Source: Helicobacter canis
GTDB taxonomy: Bacteria; Campylobacterota; Campylobacteria; Campylobacterales; Helicobacteraceae
Length of the DNA: 64,000 nt
Reading direction: 5' to 3'
NCBI RefSeq assembly: GCF_900451095.1
Contig: NZ_UGHV01000001.1
Location: forward strand, 620,001 to 684,000
Shown: positions 49,995-60,304 of the stretch, piece by piece
How positions within the stretch are numbered: position 1 is the stretch's first letter
How the letters are laid out: each line of letters opens with the position of its first letter
Notes under the pieces: model-generated
What the model was told of the DNA's origin: nothing
The model's input: the letters and a program-made list of their open reading frames with translations, nothing else
Database searches by the model: none
Position numbers and translations under genes: made by a program

Positions 49995-52354
49995 CGCAGA
50001 GCCTTAAGGATCATTTGCACTTCATTGTGCAGGGATTGGATCGTTGCAAAAGTGGATTCTAGGGCTTGTATATCACTTGGGCTAGATTGCTTGGCTAGGG
50101 TGGATTCTAGTATGGAGAGATTGTGGGCGATCATCTCTTGCAGGGCATCTTCTTGTGCTTTGGTATAGGCTGCTAGGCTTTGCTCTAATAAGCCTTGTAT
50201 GCGTGTATTTTCTTGTGTGAGCAAGTGGGTAAAATCTCCTAGCTGTGTGCGCAAAAGCTCTTGCAAGCTGGCGCGAAGCTTTTCTTGGGAGTTTTTGTTG
50301 TGCGCGTTATTAAGCTCTAGCACGGCTAGGGCTAGGGTGCTAGCTAGGGTGGTGATTGCAGCAGAGTTATCTGGGTGGGTTATGATAGGCATTGCTAGGG
50401 GTGTATCTAGGGGCAAAGAGGCATTAGTAGAGAGTGTGAGCTCATTGAGCGTGCGTAGCTTCTTGGCGACTTTGTATTTGTATTCACGCATAAGATCGTG
50501 GTAGCTATCTTGCAGGCTTTGGTTGATTATGGATTCTACGCGTTCTTTGCTTGGCTTTGCGTTTTTGGCGTATTCATAGATAGCATCATCATAAAGCTGG
50601 GTAAAAAGCCTTTGTATATGGGCGTTTAAGTGGGCATTGATAAGTGATAGTAGCTCGTGCAAATACTGCATAAAATCGCTTGCCAATGTCTCTAGCTGTT
50701 TGTGGGCTTTGTGCATTGACTCTTTTAGCTCATCGTTTTTATCTCGCAATTCTTGTGCTATTTTGTGTCTATCTTCACTATTTGCTTGCATTATGCGCTG
50801 TTGTAGCTCTATATTTTGCCTTGCTGTATCTAGCTCAAGTAGCAGTCCCCTATACGCGCTATATAGCAAGTCTCTTTGCTTGGGTGCATTATCGCCAAAG
50901 AGCATAGATTCTAGGTAGGCTTGCACCTTGGGCAGTCCTGTTTGCTCTAGTGTAAAGCCCTGTGCTTGTGCTTTAGCGATGATGTCTTTATCATCTGTTT
51001 TATACCCTAGGGCAAAAAGTGAAGAAACAGGGATAAAGTCAATGCTATCTAGCAAGGCTTGTATATCGCCATCATAGCGTGCTTTTTGCAGCTCTTGTTG
51101 TAGGCTTTGGCGGGTGTAGTTTAGGCTAGATTCTAGCTCTTTGCCACTAAGCAAATCCGCACGCGTTAGCACTACAAGTATCCTTGCTAAATGCCCACCA
51201 ATGAGCGATTCTAAGATAAAGTCCATATCCTTTTGCGTAGCCGCACAGCTTGCATTCATCACATAAATAAGCATATCACACTGCTGGATATAGGATTTTG
51301 TAAGCTCTTCACGGATGCGCACAGGATCATCAAGCCCGGGCGTATCGACAATCTCGACATTATTTTGCAAGAATGCCAGCGGTAGAGCGAGCTTTACCTG
51401 CTTGACTAAAGAGTAGAATCCACTTTTGTGGTTGGCTGAAGTGTAGTGGGCTAGCTCTTCACAGGCTATGGCTTTTTGCCCCATTTCTAGCAAGGCTTTT
51501 TGCTCATTTGTGAGTGTATCGCTGCTTTTATGCTGGGCAAGCTCTTGTGGGGTGAAAAACTCCACTTCCGCACGCTCATTTTGCCCATAGTGCAAGATAG
51601 TAAGCGCGGCGGTTTCTGGGATTGTGGAGGTGCCTAGCACACTCTTGCCTAATAGTGCGTTTAAAAAGCTGCTTTTCCCCGCACTTAGCACACCGGCTAC
51701 ACCGATAGAAAAGCCCTTGTTTTGGAGCTTTGCCATGGCTGTGTCAAGGGCTGGTTTTGTATGTGGGATGGCGGATTCTAGTGCGCTAGCAATGCTGCTA
51801 AACTCATCTTCTAAAACCTTGGTAGAGATATTGCGCGAAGTGGATTCTGGGCTAGGGGCGATCTTTTTATCCTGTGAGAAACATATCTCTAGCATTGTAA
51901 AAAGTCTTTTTGCTCGTTGTATATCACATAAGCCTGTGGCGATAATATGGCGCATAAGCTCTAGGCTCTCTTGGATTCTTTTAGGCGACTCATAGGCTAA
52001 AATAGCGCATTGCAAAGCTTGCATAGCCACTAGAGAATCGCTAGTAAGATTGCTTGCACAAAGCATAGCATCTAATGCCTGCATAATGTGTGTAAATGTC
52101 TGTGTCTGCTTATATCGTGCGAAGTTGCTAGAATCTATTGATAAAACAATCGCCATAGCTTGGGGCGGGATTTGCCCTACAACATTAGCAAGCTTATAAG
52201 CATACTCAAGGAGTGCTTCAAGCGTTGCAGGCGTCCCGTGTGTGCTAGAGCTAGAGAGTATATCTTGCCAAAATGCTTGCAAAAGCTCCTGCCTAGCACA
52301 AGAGAGATCTGCATAAGATTGCGGAGCGGATTGGGGCTGCGTTGTTGTGTGCAT
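49991..52354 (-). CDS. Dynamin-like GTPase, large partner (DLP1-like)
   Basis: A 787-residue bacterial dynamin; the start is MHTTTQPQSAPQSYADL, as 29 extra upstream codons overlap the nhaA promoter. An N-terminal helical region is followed by the G1 GVLSAGKSSFLNALLG (~residue 221), G3 VDTPGLDDPVRI and G4 LTRADLLSG, then a long coiled-coil stalk (NIELQQRIMQANSEDRHK). It pairs with the small GTPase. These proteins reshape or bridge membranes; the cellular role in Helicobacter is unclear. Confidence 0.82.
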   Translation of the reverse strand: MHTTTQPQSAPQSYADLSCARQELLQAFWQDILSSSSTHGTPATLEALLEYAYKLANVVGQIPPQAMAIVLSIDSSNFARYKQTQTFTHIMQALDAMLCASNLTSDSLVAMQALQCAILAYESPKRIQESLELMRHIIATGLCDIQRAKRLFTMLEICFSQDKKIAPSPESTSRNISTKVLEDEFSSIASALESAIPHTKPALDTAMAKLQNKGFSIGVAGVLSAGKSSFLNALLGKSVLGTSTIPETAALTILHYGQNERAEVEFFTPQELAQHKSSDTLTNEQKALLEMGQKAIACEELAHYTSANHKSGFYSLVKQVKLALPLAFLQNNVEIVDTPGLDDPVRIREELTKSYIQQCDMLIYVMNASCAATQKDMDFILESLIGGHLARILVVLTRADLLSGKELESSLNYTRQSLQQELQKARYDGDIQALLDSIDFIPVSSLFALGYKTDDKDIIAKAQAQGFTLEQTGLPKVQAYLESMLFGDNAPKQRDLLYSAYRGLLLELDTARQNIELQQRIMQANSEDRHKIAQELRDKNDELKESMHKAHKQLETLASDFMQYLHELLSLINAHLNAHIQRLFTQLYDDAIYEYAKNAKPSKERVESIINQSLQDSYHDLMREYKYKVAKKLRTLNELTLSTNASLPLDTPLAMPIITHPDNSAAITTLASTLALAVLELNNAHNKNSQEKLRASLQELLRTQLGDFTHLLTQENTRIQGLLEQSLAAYTKAQEDALQEMIAHNLSILESTLAKQSSPSDIQALESTFATIQSLHNEVQMILKALR

Positions 52355-52416
52355 ATATGGACTTTGTTTTAGGGATTTGCGCGAGATTTTACCAAAAAAC
52401 ACTTGCAAAATATTGT

Positions 52417-52422
52417 TATAAT
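52417..52422 (+). promoter_or_regulatory. -10 box of nhaA
   Basis: TATAAT on plus, 28 bp before the chosen nhaA ATG, between the divergent dynamin and antiporter genes. Confidence 0.6.
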
Positions 52423-52450
52423 CTCGCCATTTTATTTTCAAGGGGTGTGT

Positions 52451-53866
52451 ATGCAGCCAACAGAGCGGAATCTAGAGAAGCTAGGATTGCGAGATGTGTT
52501 TGTCAATTTTTTAAAAAGTGAAGCATTTGGGGGGGTGTTTTTGTTTTTTGCAGCGGTGCTTGCGATGATTATGGCAAACTCCCCTTTGAGTGAAGCGTAT
52601 TTTAACTTTTGGCATATGAAGCTAGGTGTAGAGATACAAGGGCTTATGCATCCATTTCCGTTTTTAGCGCATCTTGGCGCACAAGGAGAAGATGGCAGTA
52701 TATTTATCGGCTTTAGTATGCATCATTGGATTAGCGATGTGCTTATGGCGTTGTTTTTCTTAATGGTTGGGCTAGAGATTAAGCGCGAGGTGCTTTTTGG
52801 CGAGCTAGCAAGTGTGAAAAAGGCGTTATTCCCAGCTCTTGCGGCAGTTGGCGGTATGCTTATCCCCGGAGCGATTTACTTTGGGCTAAATGCCGGCACA
52901 CCTTCAGCACACGGCTTTGGAATCCCTATGGCGACAGATATTGCCTTTGCTCTTGGGGTGATAATGCTCCTTAAATCGCGCGTGCCTATGGCGTTGAAGG
53001 TCTTTTTGGTAACGCTTGCAGTGGTTGATGATCTAGGGGCGATTGTGGTGATCGCGCTGTTTTATACAAGCACTTTGAATTATGCGTATTTAGGCTTGGC
53101 AGCGGTGCTTATTTGTGTGCTTATCGCGCTTAATAAGTGTGGCGTTAGAGCGTTAGCTCCGTATTTGTGTGTGGGTGTGGTGCTGTGGTTTGCCGTGCAT
53201 AATAGCGGGATCCACGCGACTATTTCTGCTGTGGCTTTGGCGTTTTGTATCCCTGTGCGCCCTAAATTTGATCTGCAAGATTTCACGCCGTATGTGGGCA
53301 CGATGGTAGATAATTTTGTCCGTAGCAAGAGTGATGAGCAGGTGTTTTTAAATGAATCTCAAGTAAGAAGTCTCCGTGATATGCGTGAGACTATCGCACA
53401 AGTGCAAAGCCCACTTGGGCGACTAGAACGCGCCTTGCACCCGTGGAGTGCGTATTGCATTATGCCGCTATTTGGCTTTGCCAATGCGGGTGTGCGGCTT
53501 GATGATGGCATAGATTTTAGCGCGCTTTTAAGCGTGGATCATATCTTTTTAGGCGTGGTGTTAGGACTGCTTATCGGCAAGCCTTTGGGGATTTTCCTCA
53601 TCACATTTTTATGTGAGAAATTAGGCATTGCCTCGCGTCCTAGTGGGATTACTTGGGGTGAGATTCTAGGGGCTGGTATGCTAGCAGGGATTGGCTTTAC
53701 GATGTCGATTTTTGTATCCGAGCTTGCGTTTAAGGGTGTGGAGAATGCCGAGCAAGCAGCAGAGATCTCTAAAATCGCCATCCTTAGCGGCTCGCTTATG
53801 TCGGGTATTATTGGCGCGGCTTTTTTGCTCCTAGTCGCAAAAATAAAGGATAAAGTAAATAAATAG
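52451..53866 (+). CDS. nhaA: Na+/H+ antiporter
   Basis: NhaA exchanges sodium for protons in the inner membrane and protects against salt and alkaline stress. The start is the ATG preceded by AAGGGG, giving MQPTERNLEKLGLRDVFVNF; a start 16 codons upstream lies inside the promoter. Eleven or twelve helices; the ion-binding Asp pair is in LAVVDDLGAIVVIALFY, and ATDIAFALGVIMLL is the conserved core. Length 471 fits Helicobacter NhaA, which has a longer loop (LNESQVRSLRDMRETI) between helices VIII and IX. Confidence 0.95.
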   Translation: MQPTERNLEKLGLRDVFVNFLKSEAFGGVFLFFAAVLAMIMANSPLSEAYFNFWHMKLGVEIQGLMHPFPFLAHLGAQGEDGSIFIGFSMHHWISDVLMALFFLMVGLEIKREVLFGELASVKKALFPALAAVGGMLIPGAIYFGLNAGTPSAHGFGIPMATDIAFALGVIMLLKSRVPMALKVFLVTLAVVDDLGAIVVIALFYTSTLNYAYLGLAAVLICVLIALNKCGVRALAPYLCVGVVLWFAVHNSGIHATISAVALAFCIPVRPKFDLQDFTPYVGTMVDNFVRSKSDEQVFLNESQVRSLRDMRETIAQVQSPLGRLERALHPWSAYCIMPLFGFANAGVRLDDGIDFSALLSVDHIFLGVVLGLLIGKPLGIFLITFLCEKLGIASRPSGITWGEILGAGMLAGIGFTMSIFVSELAFKGVENAEQAAEISKIAILSGSLMSGIIGAAFLLLVAKIKDKVNK

Positions 53867-53870
53867 GCGT

Positions 53871-53876
53871 TATAAT
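53871..53876 (+). promoter_or_regulatory. -10 box of the yajC-secD-secF operon
   Basis: TATAAT on plus, 5 bp after the nhaA stop codon and 32 bp before the yajC start. Confidence 0.55.
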
Positions 53877-53907
53877 GCGCCCCTAATTTATGCATAAGGA
53901 TGTCTCT

Positions 53908-54201
53908 ATGGGTAGTAATGCTAATGAGCTTTTTGTCTCTCTTTTGCCTCTTATTGTGCTTTTTGCTGTGTTTTACTTCTTTCTTATCCGTCCCCAGCGC
54001 GTGCAAGCTAAACGCCACAAAGAAATGCTAGAAGGATTGAAAAAGGGCGATAAAGTCGTAAGCTCTGGGGGATTTATTTGTGAGATCATCAAAGTAGAAG
54101 GGCTGTTTTTTAGCGTGCGATTAAGTGATGAGAGCACTGCTAGGCTTTCTAGGGATTTTGTCGCCTATAAATATGATGATACACAAGCTACGCAATCATA
54201 G
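53908..54201 (+). CDS. yajC: Preprotein translocase accessory subunit YajC
   Basis: A 97-residue membrane protein that joins SecDF. The start ATG at 53908 has AAGGA seven bases upstream; the ATG at 53890 is within the leader. One helix (LLPLIVLFAVFYFFLIRPQ), then RHKEMLEGLKKGDKVVSSGGF, the family signature. Followed by secD after 20 bp. Confidence 0.92.
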   Translation: MGSNANELFVSLLPLIVLFAVFYFFLIRPQRVQAKRHKEMLEGLKKGDKVVSSGGFICEIIKVEGLFFSVRLSDESTARLSRDFVAYKYDDTQATQS

Positions 54202-54221
54202 CTATTACATTAGATAATTAG

Positions 54222-55916
54222 ATGAAACTCTTTCAGCCGAGATTCCTTGTCTTTTTGGGGGCTTTGTGTTTTGGCTTGGTGTTTAGTGTGCCAAGCTTTT
54301 TTGACACTAAGGGCTATAAAATCACATTAGGGCTTGATTTGCAAGGCGGCTTGCAGCTCTTGCTTGGTGTGGATACAGATGCGGCAATTACCGCGCGCTA
54401 CTCTTCTATCGCTTCTGCCATAGAGTATGAAGCAGGCAAAAAGCAGATCCTACTCTCTCCTGTGCAAGCTCAAGAGAGCAGCGTGCAGTTTGATTTGATC
54501 GATTCTACTGAGGCTAGCGAGCTTGAAATCTTGCTGAAATCTCTGCGCGGTATCGCCTATGAAGCCCAAGAATACCACTACACCATTATCCTTACCCAGC
54601 AAGAGCGAGATGAAGTGCGCAAGCAGGCTATCGCTCAAGCGATCACAACTATCCGCAACCGCCTAAATGAATTTGGGCTCGGCGAGCCTAGCGTAACACA
54701 ACAAGGGCGAGAGCAGATTCTAGTAGAATTGCCCGGGATCAAAAACACCAAGCAAGAGCAGCGCGTGCGTGATCTTATCTCTAAGGCAGCATTTTTGCAG
54801 ATGATGGCAGTCGATGAAGATCGTGTGAGCCGTGTGTATGCTATGAGTGATTTTGAGGCACAAGGCTTTAGTGATGTGATTTTGCCCTTTGCAGAATCCA
54901 CCAAAGAAGCCCAAAGTGCTATGGCTAGGGGCGAGGGCGTGCCAAAGCTTTTGCTAAAGGCGACAGCTATTTTAGATGGCTCTATGATAAGCGATGCACG
55001 CGTAGCGTATGATGAAAACCACCGCCCTGTGGTGGCATTTGAGCTAAACGCACAAGGGGCAAAGCGATTTGCTGATTTTTCAAGTGCTAGCATAGGCAAG
55101 CGTATGGCAATCGTGCTAGATAGCAAGATTTATTCCGCGCCTGTGATTCGCGCTAGGATTGCTTCAAGCGGGCAAATTAGTGGGGATTTCACAGAAGAGG
55201 AAGCCACAGATCTAGCGATCACTTTGCGAAGTGGGGCATTGCCTGTGCCACTCTCTGTGCTAGAAAAGCGCAGTGTAGGTCCTAGTCTAGGGTCTGATAG
55301 TATCCGTGCTTCAATGCTCGCACTCATTGGTGGTTTTGTGCTGGTGGTGGGCTTTATGATCGTGTATTACGCGCTAGCAGGCGTTATTGCTTCTTGTGCG
55401 CTTGTGGTAAATCTCTTGCTGATTATTGCGGTTATGGCAATCTTTGGTGCGACATTGACACTGCCCGGTATGGCAGGGATCGTGCTAACAGTCGGGGTAG
55501 CCGTTGATGCAAATATCATCATCAATGAAAGAATCCGCGAAGCCTTGCGTGCTGGAGAGTCGATCGCGCGGGCGATCCAAGTAGGCTATATCAATGCCTC
55601 TCGCGCGATTTTTGACTCTAATATCACCTCTCTTATCGCTTCATTTTTGCTCTATGCCTATGGCACAGGCGCGATCCAAGGCTTTGCTATCACTACGGGG
55701 ATTGGGATTTTAGCTTCTATCATCACAGCCATCATCGGCACACACGGGATCTATGAAGTCTTGCTCCCTAGACTTAGCAAGACAAAATCAATGAAGCTGT
55801 GGTTTGGCGTGTCTTATCCTGCTGTGAAGTCAGCTATGCACGCTACTAAGCCAAAAGCAAGCATTAAATCCGCGCCCAAAGGAGTCAAAGGAGAGCAAAA
55901 TAATGGAAATTTTTAA
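54222..55916 (+). CDS. secD: Protein translocase subunit SecD
   Basis: SecD uses the proton gradient to finish protein export through SecYEG. It is an RND-fold protein of 564 residues, with the first membrane helix at the start, [16 protein letters not shown], a periplasmic P1 domain ([19 protein letters not shown]), [17 protein letters not shown], and five C-terminal helices with [16 protein letters not shown]. It overlaps secF by 14 bp. No insertion. Confidence 0.96.
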   Translation: MKLFQPRFLVFLGALCFGLVFSVPSFFDTKGYKITLGLDLQGGLQLLLGVDTDAAITARYSSIASAIEYEAGKKQILLSPVQAQESSVQFDLIDSTEASELEILLKSLRGIAYEAQEYHYTIILTQQERDEVRKQAIAQAITTIRNRLNEFGLGEPSVTQQGREQILVELPGIKNTKQEQRVRDLISKAAFLQMMAVDEDRVSRVYAMSDFEAQGFSDVILPFAESTKEAQSAMARGEGVPKLLLKATAILDGSMISDARVAYDENHRPVVAFELNAQGAKRFADFSSASIGKRMAIVLDSKIYSAPVIRARIASSGQISGDFTEEEATDLAITLRSGALPVPLSVLEKRSVGPSLGSDSIRASMLALIGGFVLVVGFMIVYYALAGVIASCALVVNLLLIIAVMAIFGATLTLPGMAGIVLTVGVAVDANIIINERIREALRAGESIARAIQVGYINASRAIFDSNITSLIASFLLYAYGTGAIQGFAITTGIGILASIITAIIGTHGIYEVLLPRLSKTKSMKLWFGVSYPAVKSAMHATKPKASIKSAPKGVKGEQNNGNF

Positions 55917-56868
55917 ACAAGTGCGCCTTATTGATTTTGTGAAATACTCTAATTATGGGCTATGGCTTAGTGTCGCGCTATTGGCAGTGGCGGTGTTTTT
56001 GTTTATCAAGCCCGGCTTTACTGCGGGGATTGATTTTGCTGGGGGGAGTAGTGCGCAGCTACGCTATGAGGGCAAAGCTCCCATTGAGCAAGTGCGAGCG
56101 TTGCTAGAGCCTGTGTTTAAAGGAGTGCAGGTAAGTGAGTTTGACTCTAGCCAAGAGCTACTTGTCAAAATCCCCAATAACGCCGAGCTTGAAGGGCGCA
56201 ATCTCGCCCCTATGCTAGAATCCACTTTAGCTCCAAGTGGCAGCTTTGAGATCCGCAAGCTAGACTCTGTGGGGGCGAAAGTCGGCGCAGAGCTTAAGGA
56301 AAAGGGCATTGTCTCACTGCTATTAGCATTTATCGCGATGATGGTGTATGTGAGCTTCCGCTATGAGTGGAGGTTTGCTCTGGCTGGGATTTTGGCATTG
56401 ATACACGATGTGATCATCACTGCTGCAAGTGTTGTGATTTTTGATATTGATGTAAATTTGGAAGTTGTAGCAGCATTGCTTACTTTGATAGGATATTCGA
56501 TCAATGACACCATTATCATCTTTGATAGAATCCGTGAAAAAATGCTCAATGATAAGACAAATGATATTGCCCTTGTTATCAATGAAGCTATTTCTCACAC
56601 GCTTTCACGCACGCTGCTCACTTCACTTACGGTGTTTTTTGTCGTGCTGACTTTGTATGTCTTTGGCGGGTCGATTATTGTGGGATTCTCCTTGCCTATG
56701 CTTGTGGGGGTGATTGTAGGGACTTATAGCTCAATGTTTCTTGCCCCAAAGCTTGCGATACTGCTAGGCTTTGATATAGAAAAGTATCATAACAAAGAGC
56801 TAGAAAAGCAAAAGCGCGCAAAAGAGAGAGCTAGAATCCGCCAGCAGTATGAGGGCGGACGGGTCTAG
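55903..56868 (+). CDS. secF: Protein translocase subunit SecF
   Basis: Partner of SecD, 321 residues. Signature [18 protein letters not shown], one periplasmic domain ([15 protein letters not shown]), five C-terminal helices with [20 protein letters not shown] and [17 protein letters not shown]. Lys/Arg/Glu-rich tail [17 protein letters not shown]. It starts inside secD. A single LESTLAP around residue 107 resembles the repeat core but aligns with a normal loop. Confidence 0.95.
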   Translation: MEIFKQVRLIDFVKYSNYGLWLSVALLAVAVFLFIKPGFTAGIDFAGGSSAQLRYEGKAPIEQVRALLEPVFKGVQVSEFDSSQELLVKIPNNAELEGRNLAPMLESTLAPSGSFEIRKLDSVGAKVGAELKEKGIVSLLLAFIAMMVYVSFRYEWRFALAGILALIHDVIITAASVVIFDIDVNLEVVAALLTLIGYSINDTIIIFDRIREKMLNDKTNDIALVINEAISHTLSRTLLTSLTVFFVVLTLYVFGGSIIVGFSLPMLVGVIVGTYSSMFLAPKLAILLGFDIEKYHNKELEKQKRAKERARIRQQYEGGRV

Positions 56869-56973
56869 AGGGAGTGTGGAAGTGAGTTGCTGTGTGGTTA
56901 TGAGAGATTCAGGTTTCTTTAGAAAGCCAACGCCCACAAACACAAAAAGTGGATTCTAGAATAAGGAGCTAGT
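56869..56973 (+). repeat. Short repeat remnant between secF and the small membrane protein
   Basis: 105 bp containing AGGTTTCTTTAGAAAGCC, CCAACGCCCACAAAC and AAAAGTGGATTCTAG, pieces of three repeat modules, followed by AAGGAG, the likely ribosome site of the next gene. Confidence 0.6.
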
Positions 56974-57315
56974 ATGGACTGGGGTAAAGTCATTTTTATT
57001 TTTTTCACACTAAGTAGTGCGACTTCTACGGCAGGCTTTTTGTATGCGCCGGATTTGACGATTTTGTTTGTCGCTATTGCGCTAAATCTTATCGCCACGA
57101 CCTTGAAAATCGGCGTGCGTAAAAGGCTCTCATCAGAGCTGTTTGCTAGCTCGATTGTCGCGGATCTGCATTTGTTGCCAGCATTTGGTGTGTTGCAAGT
57201 GTTTCATAACGAAAAGCTAGCCTATGTCTTTGTGCTAGGCGCGCTTATGGCAAATATCTTCTCGCTTATTTTGATTCTCATTGAGAGTGCGCAGAAGCAA
57301 GATGTGGATTTCTAG
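56974..57315 (+). CDS. Small integral membrane protein of the secF-leuS cluster
   Basis: A 113-residue protein with three or four helices ([55 protein letters not shown]). It corresponds to the conserved gene between secF and leuS in H. pylori (HP1548-like). Function unknown; conserved in Campylobacterota. AAGGAG precedes the ATG, and leuS starts 8 bp after its end. Confidence 0.75.
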   Translation: MDWGKVIFIFFTLSSATSTAGFLYAPDLTILFVAIALNLIATTLKIGVRKRLSSELFASSIVADLHLLPAFGVLQVFHNEKLAYVFVLGALMANIFSLILILIESAQKQDVDF

Positions 57316-57323
57316 GATCGTGT

Positions 57324-59756
57324 ATGCGTAGCTATAATCCAAAAACCATAGAAAAAAAGTGGCAGCAGCATTGGGCGGAGACAGGGGTATTTGAGCCAGA
57401 GTGGGATTCTAACAAGCCTAAAAAATATATCCTAAGTATGTTTCCCTACCCAAGTGGCGCGATCCATATGGGGCATGTGCGTAACTACTGCATAGGCGAT
57501 GCGCTAGCAAGGTATTATCGCAATCGTGGCTTTAATGTCTTGCACCCTATCGGCTTTGACGCCTTTGGTATGCCAGCAGAAAATGCCGCTATCAAGCACA
57601 AGCTCCACCCAAAATCTTGGACTTATGACAATATGAATGCTATGCGTGCGGAGTTTCGCGCTTTGGGCTTGTCTTTTTCAGCACAGCAGGATTTAGCGAC
57701 TTGTGATCCTATTTATACAAAATGGGAGCAAGAATTTTTCATAGAAATGTGGGAAAAGGGGCTTATATACCGCAAAAAAGCCTTGCTAAATTGGTGTCCT
57801 AAGGATCTTACCGTGCTAGCAAATGAGCAGGTGATCGATGGTAAGTGCTGGCGATGTGATACGCAAGTTGTGCAAAAAGAAATGGAGCAATACTACATAA
57901 AAATCACTGATTATGCAGAAGAGCTGCTTGAAGATTTACAGACTTTAGAGGGCAAATGGTCGCCACAAGTGCTGCTTATGCAGAAAAATTGGATCGGTAA
58001 GTCCCACGGGCTGCAGTTTGGACTCTCCCTAGAGTCTAGTGCCAAAGAGCGCAGTGGGATAGAGAGTCTTGAAGTTTTTACCACGCGCCCGGATACGATT
58101 TTTGGCGTTACTTATTGTGCTATTGCACCAGAGCATCCGTTGGTGCAAGCAGTCTTTGCCACTTTGGATACGCAAGCTAAAGAGAGTATCATAGCTATGC
58201 AAAATACTAGTGCCAAAGATCGCGCCATCGCGCCAAAGCAGGGCGTGGATTTGGGGGTTAAGGTGATTCACCCGCTTACAGATGAGCTACTGCCTGTGTG
58301 GGTGGCAAATTTCGTGCTTATGGACTATGGATCTGGGGCGGTGATGAGTGTGCCAGCACACGATGAAAGAGATTTTGACTTTGCTAAGAAGTATGGGCTG
58401 CCTATCAAGCAAGCCTTGCAGACGCAAAATCCCCTGCCTTGTAACGATGATGGGGCAATGCTAGAAGGGGCATTTAAGGGGCTTAGTGGTGATGAAGCTA
58501 GGCAGGCAGTGATTAAGCATTTTGAGCAAAATGGACTTGGCAGGGGCGTGGTGCAATATCGCTTGCGTGATTGGGGAGTGTCTCGGCAGAGATATTGGGG
58601 TGCGCCTATTCCTATCGTGCATTGTGATGATTGTGGGGCTGTGCCAGAGAGATTAGAAAATCTCCCTATAACACTGCCAGAAGAAGTAGCAATCACCGGC
58701 GAGGGCAATCCACTTGCTAGCCACTCTAGCTTTATGCACGCTCTTTGTCCTAAGTGTGGCAAGCAGGCTAGGCGAGAGAGCGATACGATGGATACTTTTG
58801 TAGAATCTAGCTGGTATTTTCTGCGCTATGCCACGCGGCGTGATAAGTGGGAGCAGTGTGGCATTGATATAAAGAGCGTGGCGTATTGGCTGCAGGTTGA
58901 TGAGTATATCGGCGGGATTGAGCACGCGATTTTACATTTGCTGTATGCACGCTTTTTTACCAAAGTGTTGCGCGATTTGGGCTATCATAGCTTCAATGAG
59001 CCTTTTGCCCATTTGCTTACGCAAGGAATGGTGCTAAAAGATGGCGCGAAAATGGCAAAATCTAAGGGCAATGTTGTCAATCCTAAGGATATTTTACATA
59101 ACTACGGGGCAGATACAGCGCGGCTGTTTATCCTCTTTGCTGCTCCACCTATCAAAGAGCTTGAGTGGAATGATAATGGCGTAGAAGGGGCAAATCGCTT
59201 TATCCGCCGCTTGTATGAGAGAGCGCAAAATGCCTACCCTACTAAAGAGATCCCGCGCATTGATGGAAGCAAGCTAGATTCTACGCAAAAGCTCGCACGC
59301 AAAAAGCTTTATGAAGCCTTGCAAAAAAGCCAAGAAGTTTTCACCAAACGGCAGAATAATTATAATTTTAATACACTCATTGCCTCTTGTATGGAGGCTT
59401 TCAATGCCCTAAATGCGCAGGATAATCCAGATATTTGGACAGAGGGGTATTTCATTTTGCTGTCCATTTTAGAGCCTATTATCCCACATATTTGCTGGGA
59501 GCTTAGTGAGGAGCTTTTTGGTCTAGCAAACTTTGGCGAGATAAAAGTGGATTCTAGTGTGTTTGCTAGTGATGAGATGATCTATGCTGTTACTATCAAT
59601 GGCAAAAAGCGTGCAGAAATTAGCGTGCAAACAAGTGCGCAAAAGCCCCAAATCATCGAGCAAGCAAAGCAAGCTGCACAAAAATGGCTGCTTGGGACAA
59701 CTATCAAAAAAGAAGTCTTTGTCCCAAATAAACTTGTAAATTTCGTGGTGGTGTGA
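57324..59756 (+). CDS. leuS: Leucyl-tRNA synthetase
   Basis: LeuRS charges tRNA-Leu; 810 residues. HIGH motif as HMGH at residues 48-51, the editing domain in the middle ([35 protein letters not shown]), KMSKS as KMAKSKGN near 575, and the C-terminal part with [19 protein letters not shown]. No insertion of repeat modules. lptE begins right after its stop codon. Confidence 0.97.
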   Translation: MRSYNPKTIEKKWQQHWAETGVFEPEWDSNKPKKYILSMFPYPSGAIHMGHVRNYCIGDALARYYRNRGFNVLHPIGFDAFGMPAENAAIKHKLHPKSWTYDNMNAMRAEFRALGLSFSAQQDLATCDPIYTKWEQEFFIEMWEKGLIYRKKALLNWCPKDLTVLANEQVIDGKCWRCDTQVVQKEMEQYYIKITDYAEELLEDLQTLEGKWSPQVLLMQKNWIGKSHGLQFGLSLESSAKERSGIESLEVFTTRPDTIFGVTYCAIAPEHPLVQAVFATLDTQAKESIIAMQNTSAKDRAIAPKQGVDLGVKVIHPLTDELLPVWVANFVLMDYGSGAVMSVPAHDERDFDFAKKYGLPIKQALQTQNPLPCNDDGAMLEGAFKGLSGDEARQAVIKHFEQNGLGRGVVQYRLRDWGVSRQRYWGAPIPIVHCDDCGAVPERLENLPITLPEEVAITGEGNPLASHSSFMHALCPKCGKQARRESDTMDTFVESSWYFLRYATRRDKWEQCGIDIKSVAYWLQVDEYIGGIEHAILHLLYARFFTKVLRDLGYHSFNEPFAHLLTQGMVLKDGAKMAKSKGNVVNPKDILHNYGADTARLFILFAAPPIKELEWNDNGVEGANRFIRRLYERAQNAYPTKEIPRIDGSKLDSTQKLARKKLYEALQKSQEVFTKRQNNYNFNTLIASCMEAFNALNAQDNPDIWTEGYFILLSILEPIIPHICWELSEELFGLANFGEIKVDSSVFASDEMIYAVTINGKKRAEISVQTSAQKPQIIEQAKQAAQKWLLGTTIKKEVFVPNKLVNFVVV

Positions 59757-60260
59757 GTGTATAGACTTATCGCTCTAGTGGCTATAATGCTCGCACTTAC
59801 AAGCTGTGGCTATGTCCCTTCAGCCACCTATGCGCAAAAAGCCTTAGGCGAGAGGGTTTATGTGGAGCTAAAGGTCAATCTCCCCAACCCAGAAAACTCT
59901 GTCGAGCTTAAAGACCTTATGAATAAAATCATCATCTCTCGCTTTCAAATTCGCGTCTCTAGCAAAGAAGATGCCGATAGTATCATCACAGTAGCGATCA
60001 ACAAAATCGTAGATACAACTTTCGCCCTAAGCAGTAGCGCATTTACGACTTATTATCGTGTGAATGCGTATGTAACTTATACTTATGACAACAAAAAAGG
60101 CACAAAAAGGACCTTTGAGGGCAGTGGGTATTATGACTACAATGTCTCACTAGATAATCCACTTACGACATACAACAACCGCTACTACGCGATCAATCAA
60201 GCCTTCACGCAAACAGTGGATCAATTTGTCGCGCAAATTTCCTTTGATGGGCAAAAATAG
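59757..60260 (+). CDS. lptE: LPS-assembly lipoprotein LptE-like
   Basis: A 167-residue lipoprotein that begins GTG immediately after leuS. Signal peptide with lipobox LALTSCGY, so the mature N-terminal Cys would be lipidated and in the outer membrane. The body (VYVELKVNLPNPENSVELKD, DADSIITVAINKI, AFTTYYRVNAYVTYTYDN) fits LptE, the partner of LptD, which also places it in the HP1546 position. Sequence conservation of LptE is weak, so the name is by position and fold. Confidence 0.75.
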   Translation: MYRLIALVAIMLALTSCGYVPSATYAQKALGERVYVELKVNLPNPENSVELKDLMNKIIISRFQIRVSSKEDADSIITVAINKIVDTTFALSSSAFTTYYRVNAYVTYTYDNKKGTKRTFEGSGYYDYNVSLDNPLTTYNNRYYAINQAFTQTVDQFVAQISFDGQK

Positions 60261-60304
60261 CACGATAGGCATAAAAATGGAGATGATATGGAGCAAAAGC
60301 CGTT

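Noticed and set aside
56220-56240. Repeat insertion in SecF (LESTLAP)
   Set aside because: The protein has the family length and the residues lie in a normal loop. The likeness to the core is probably chance.
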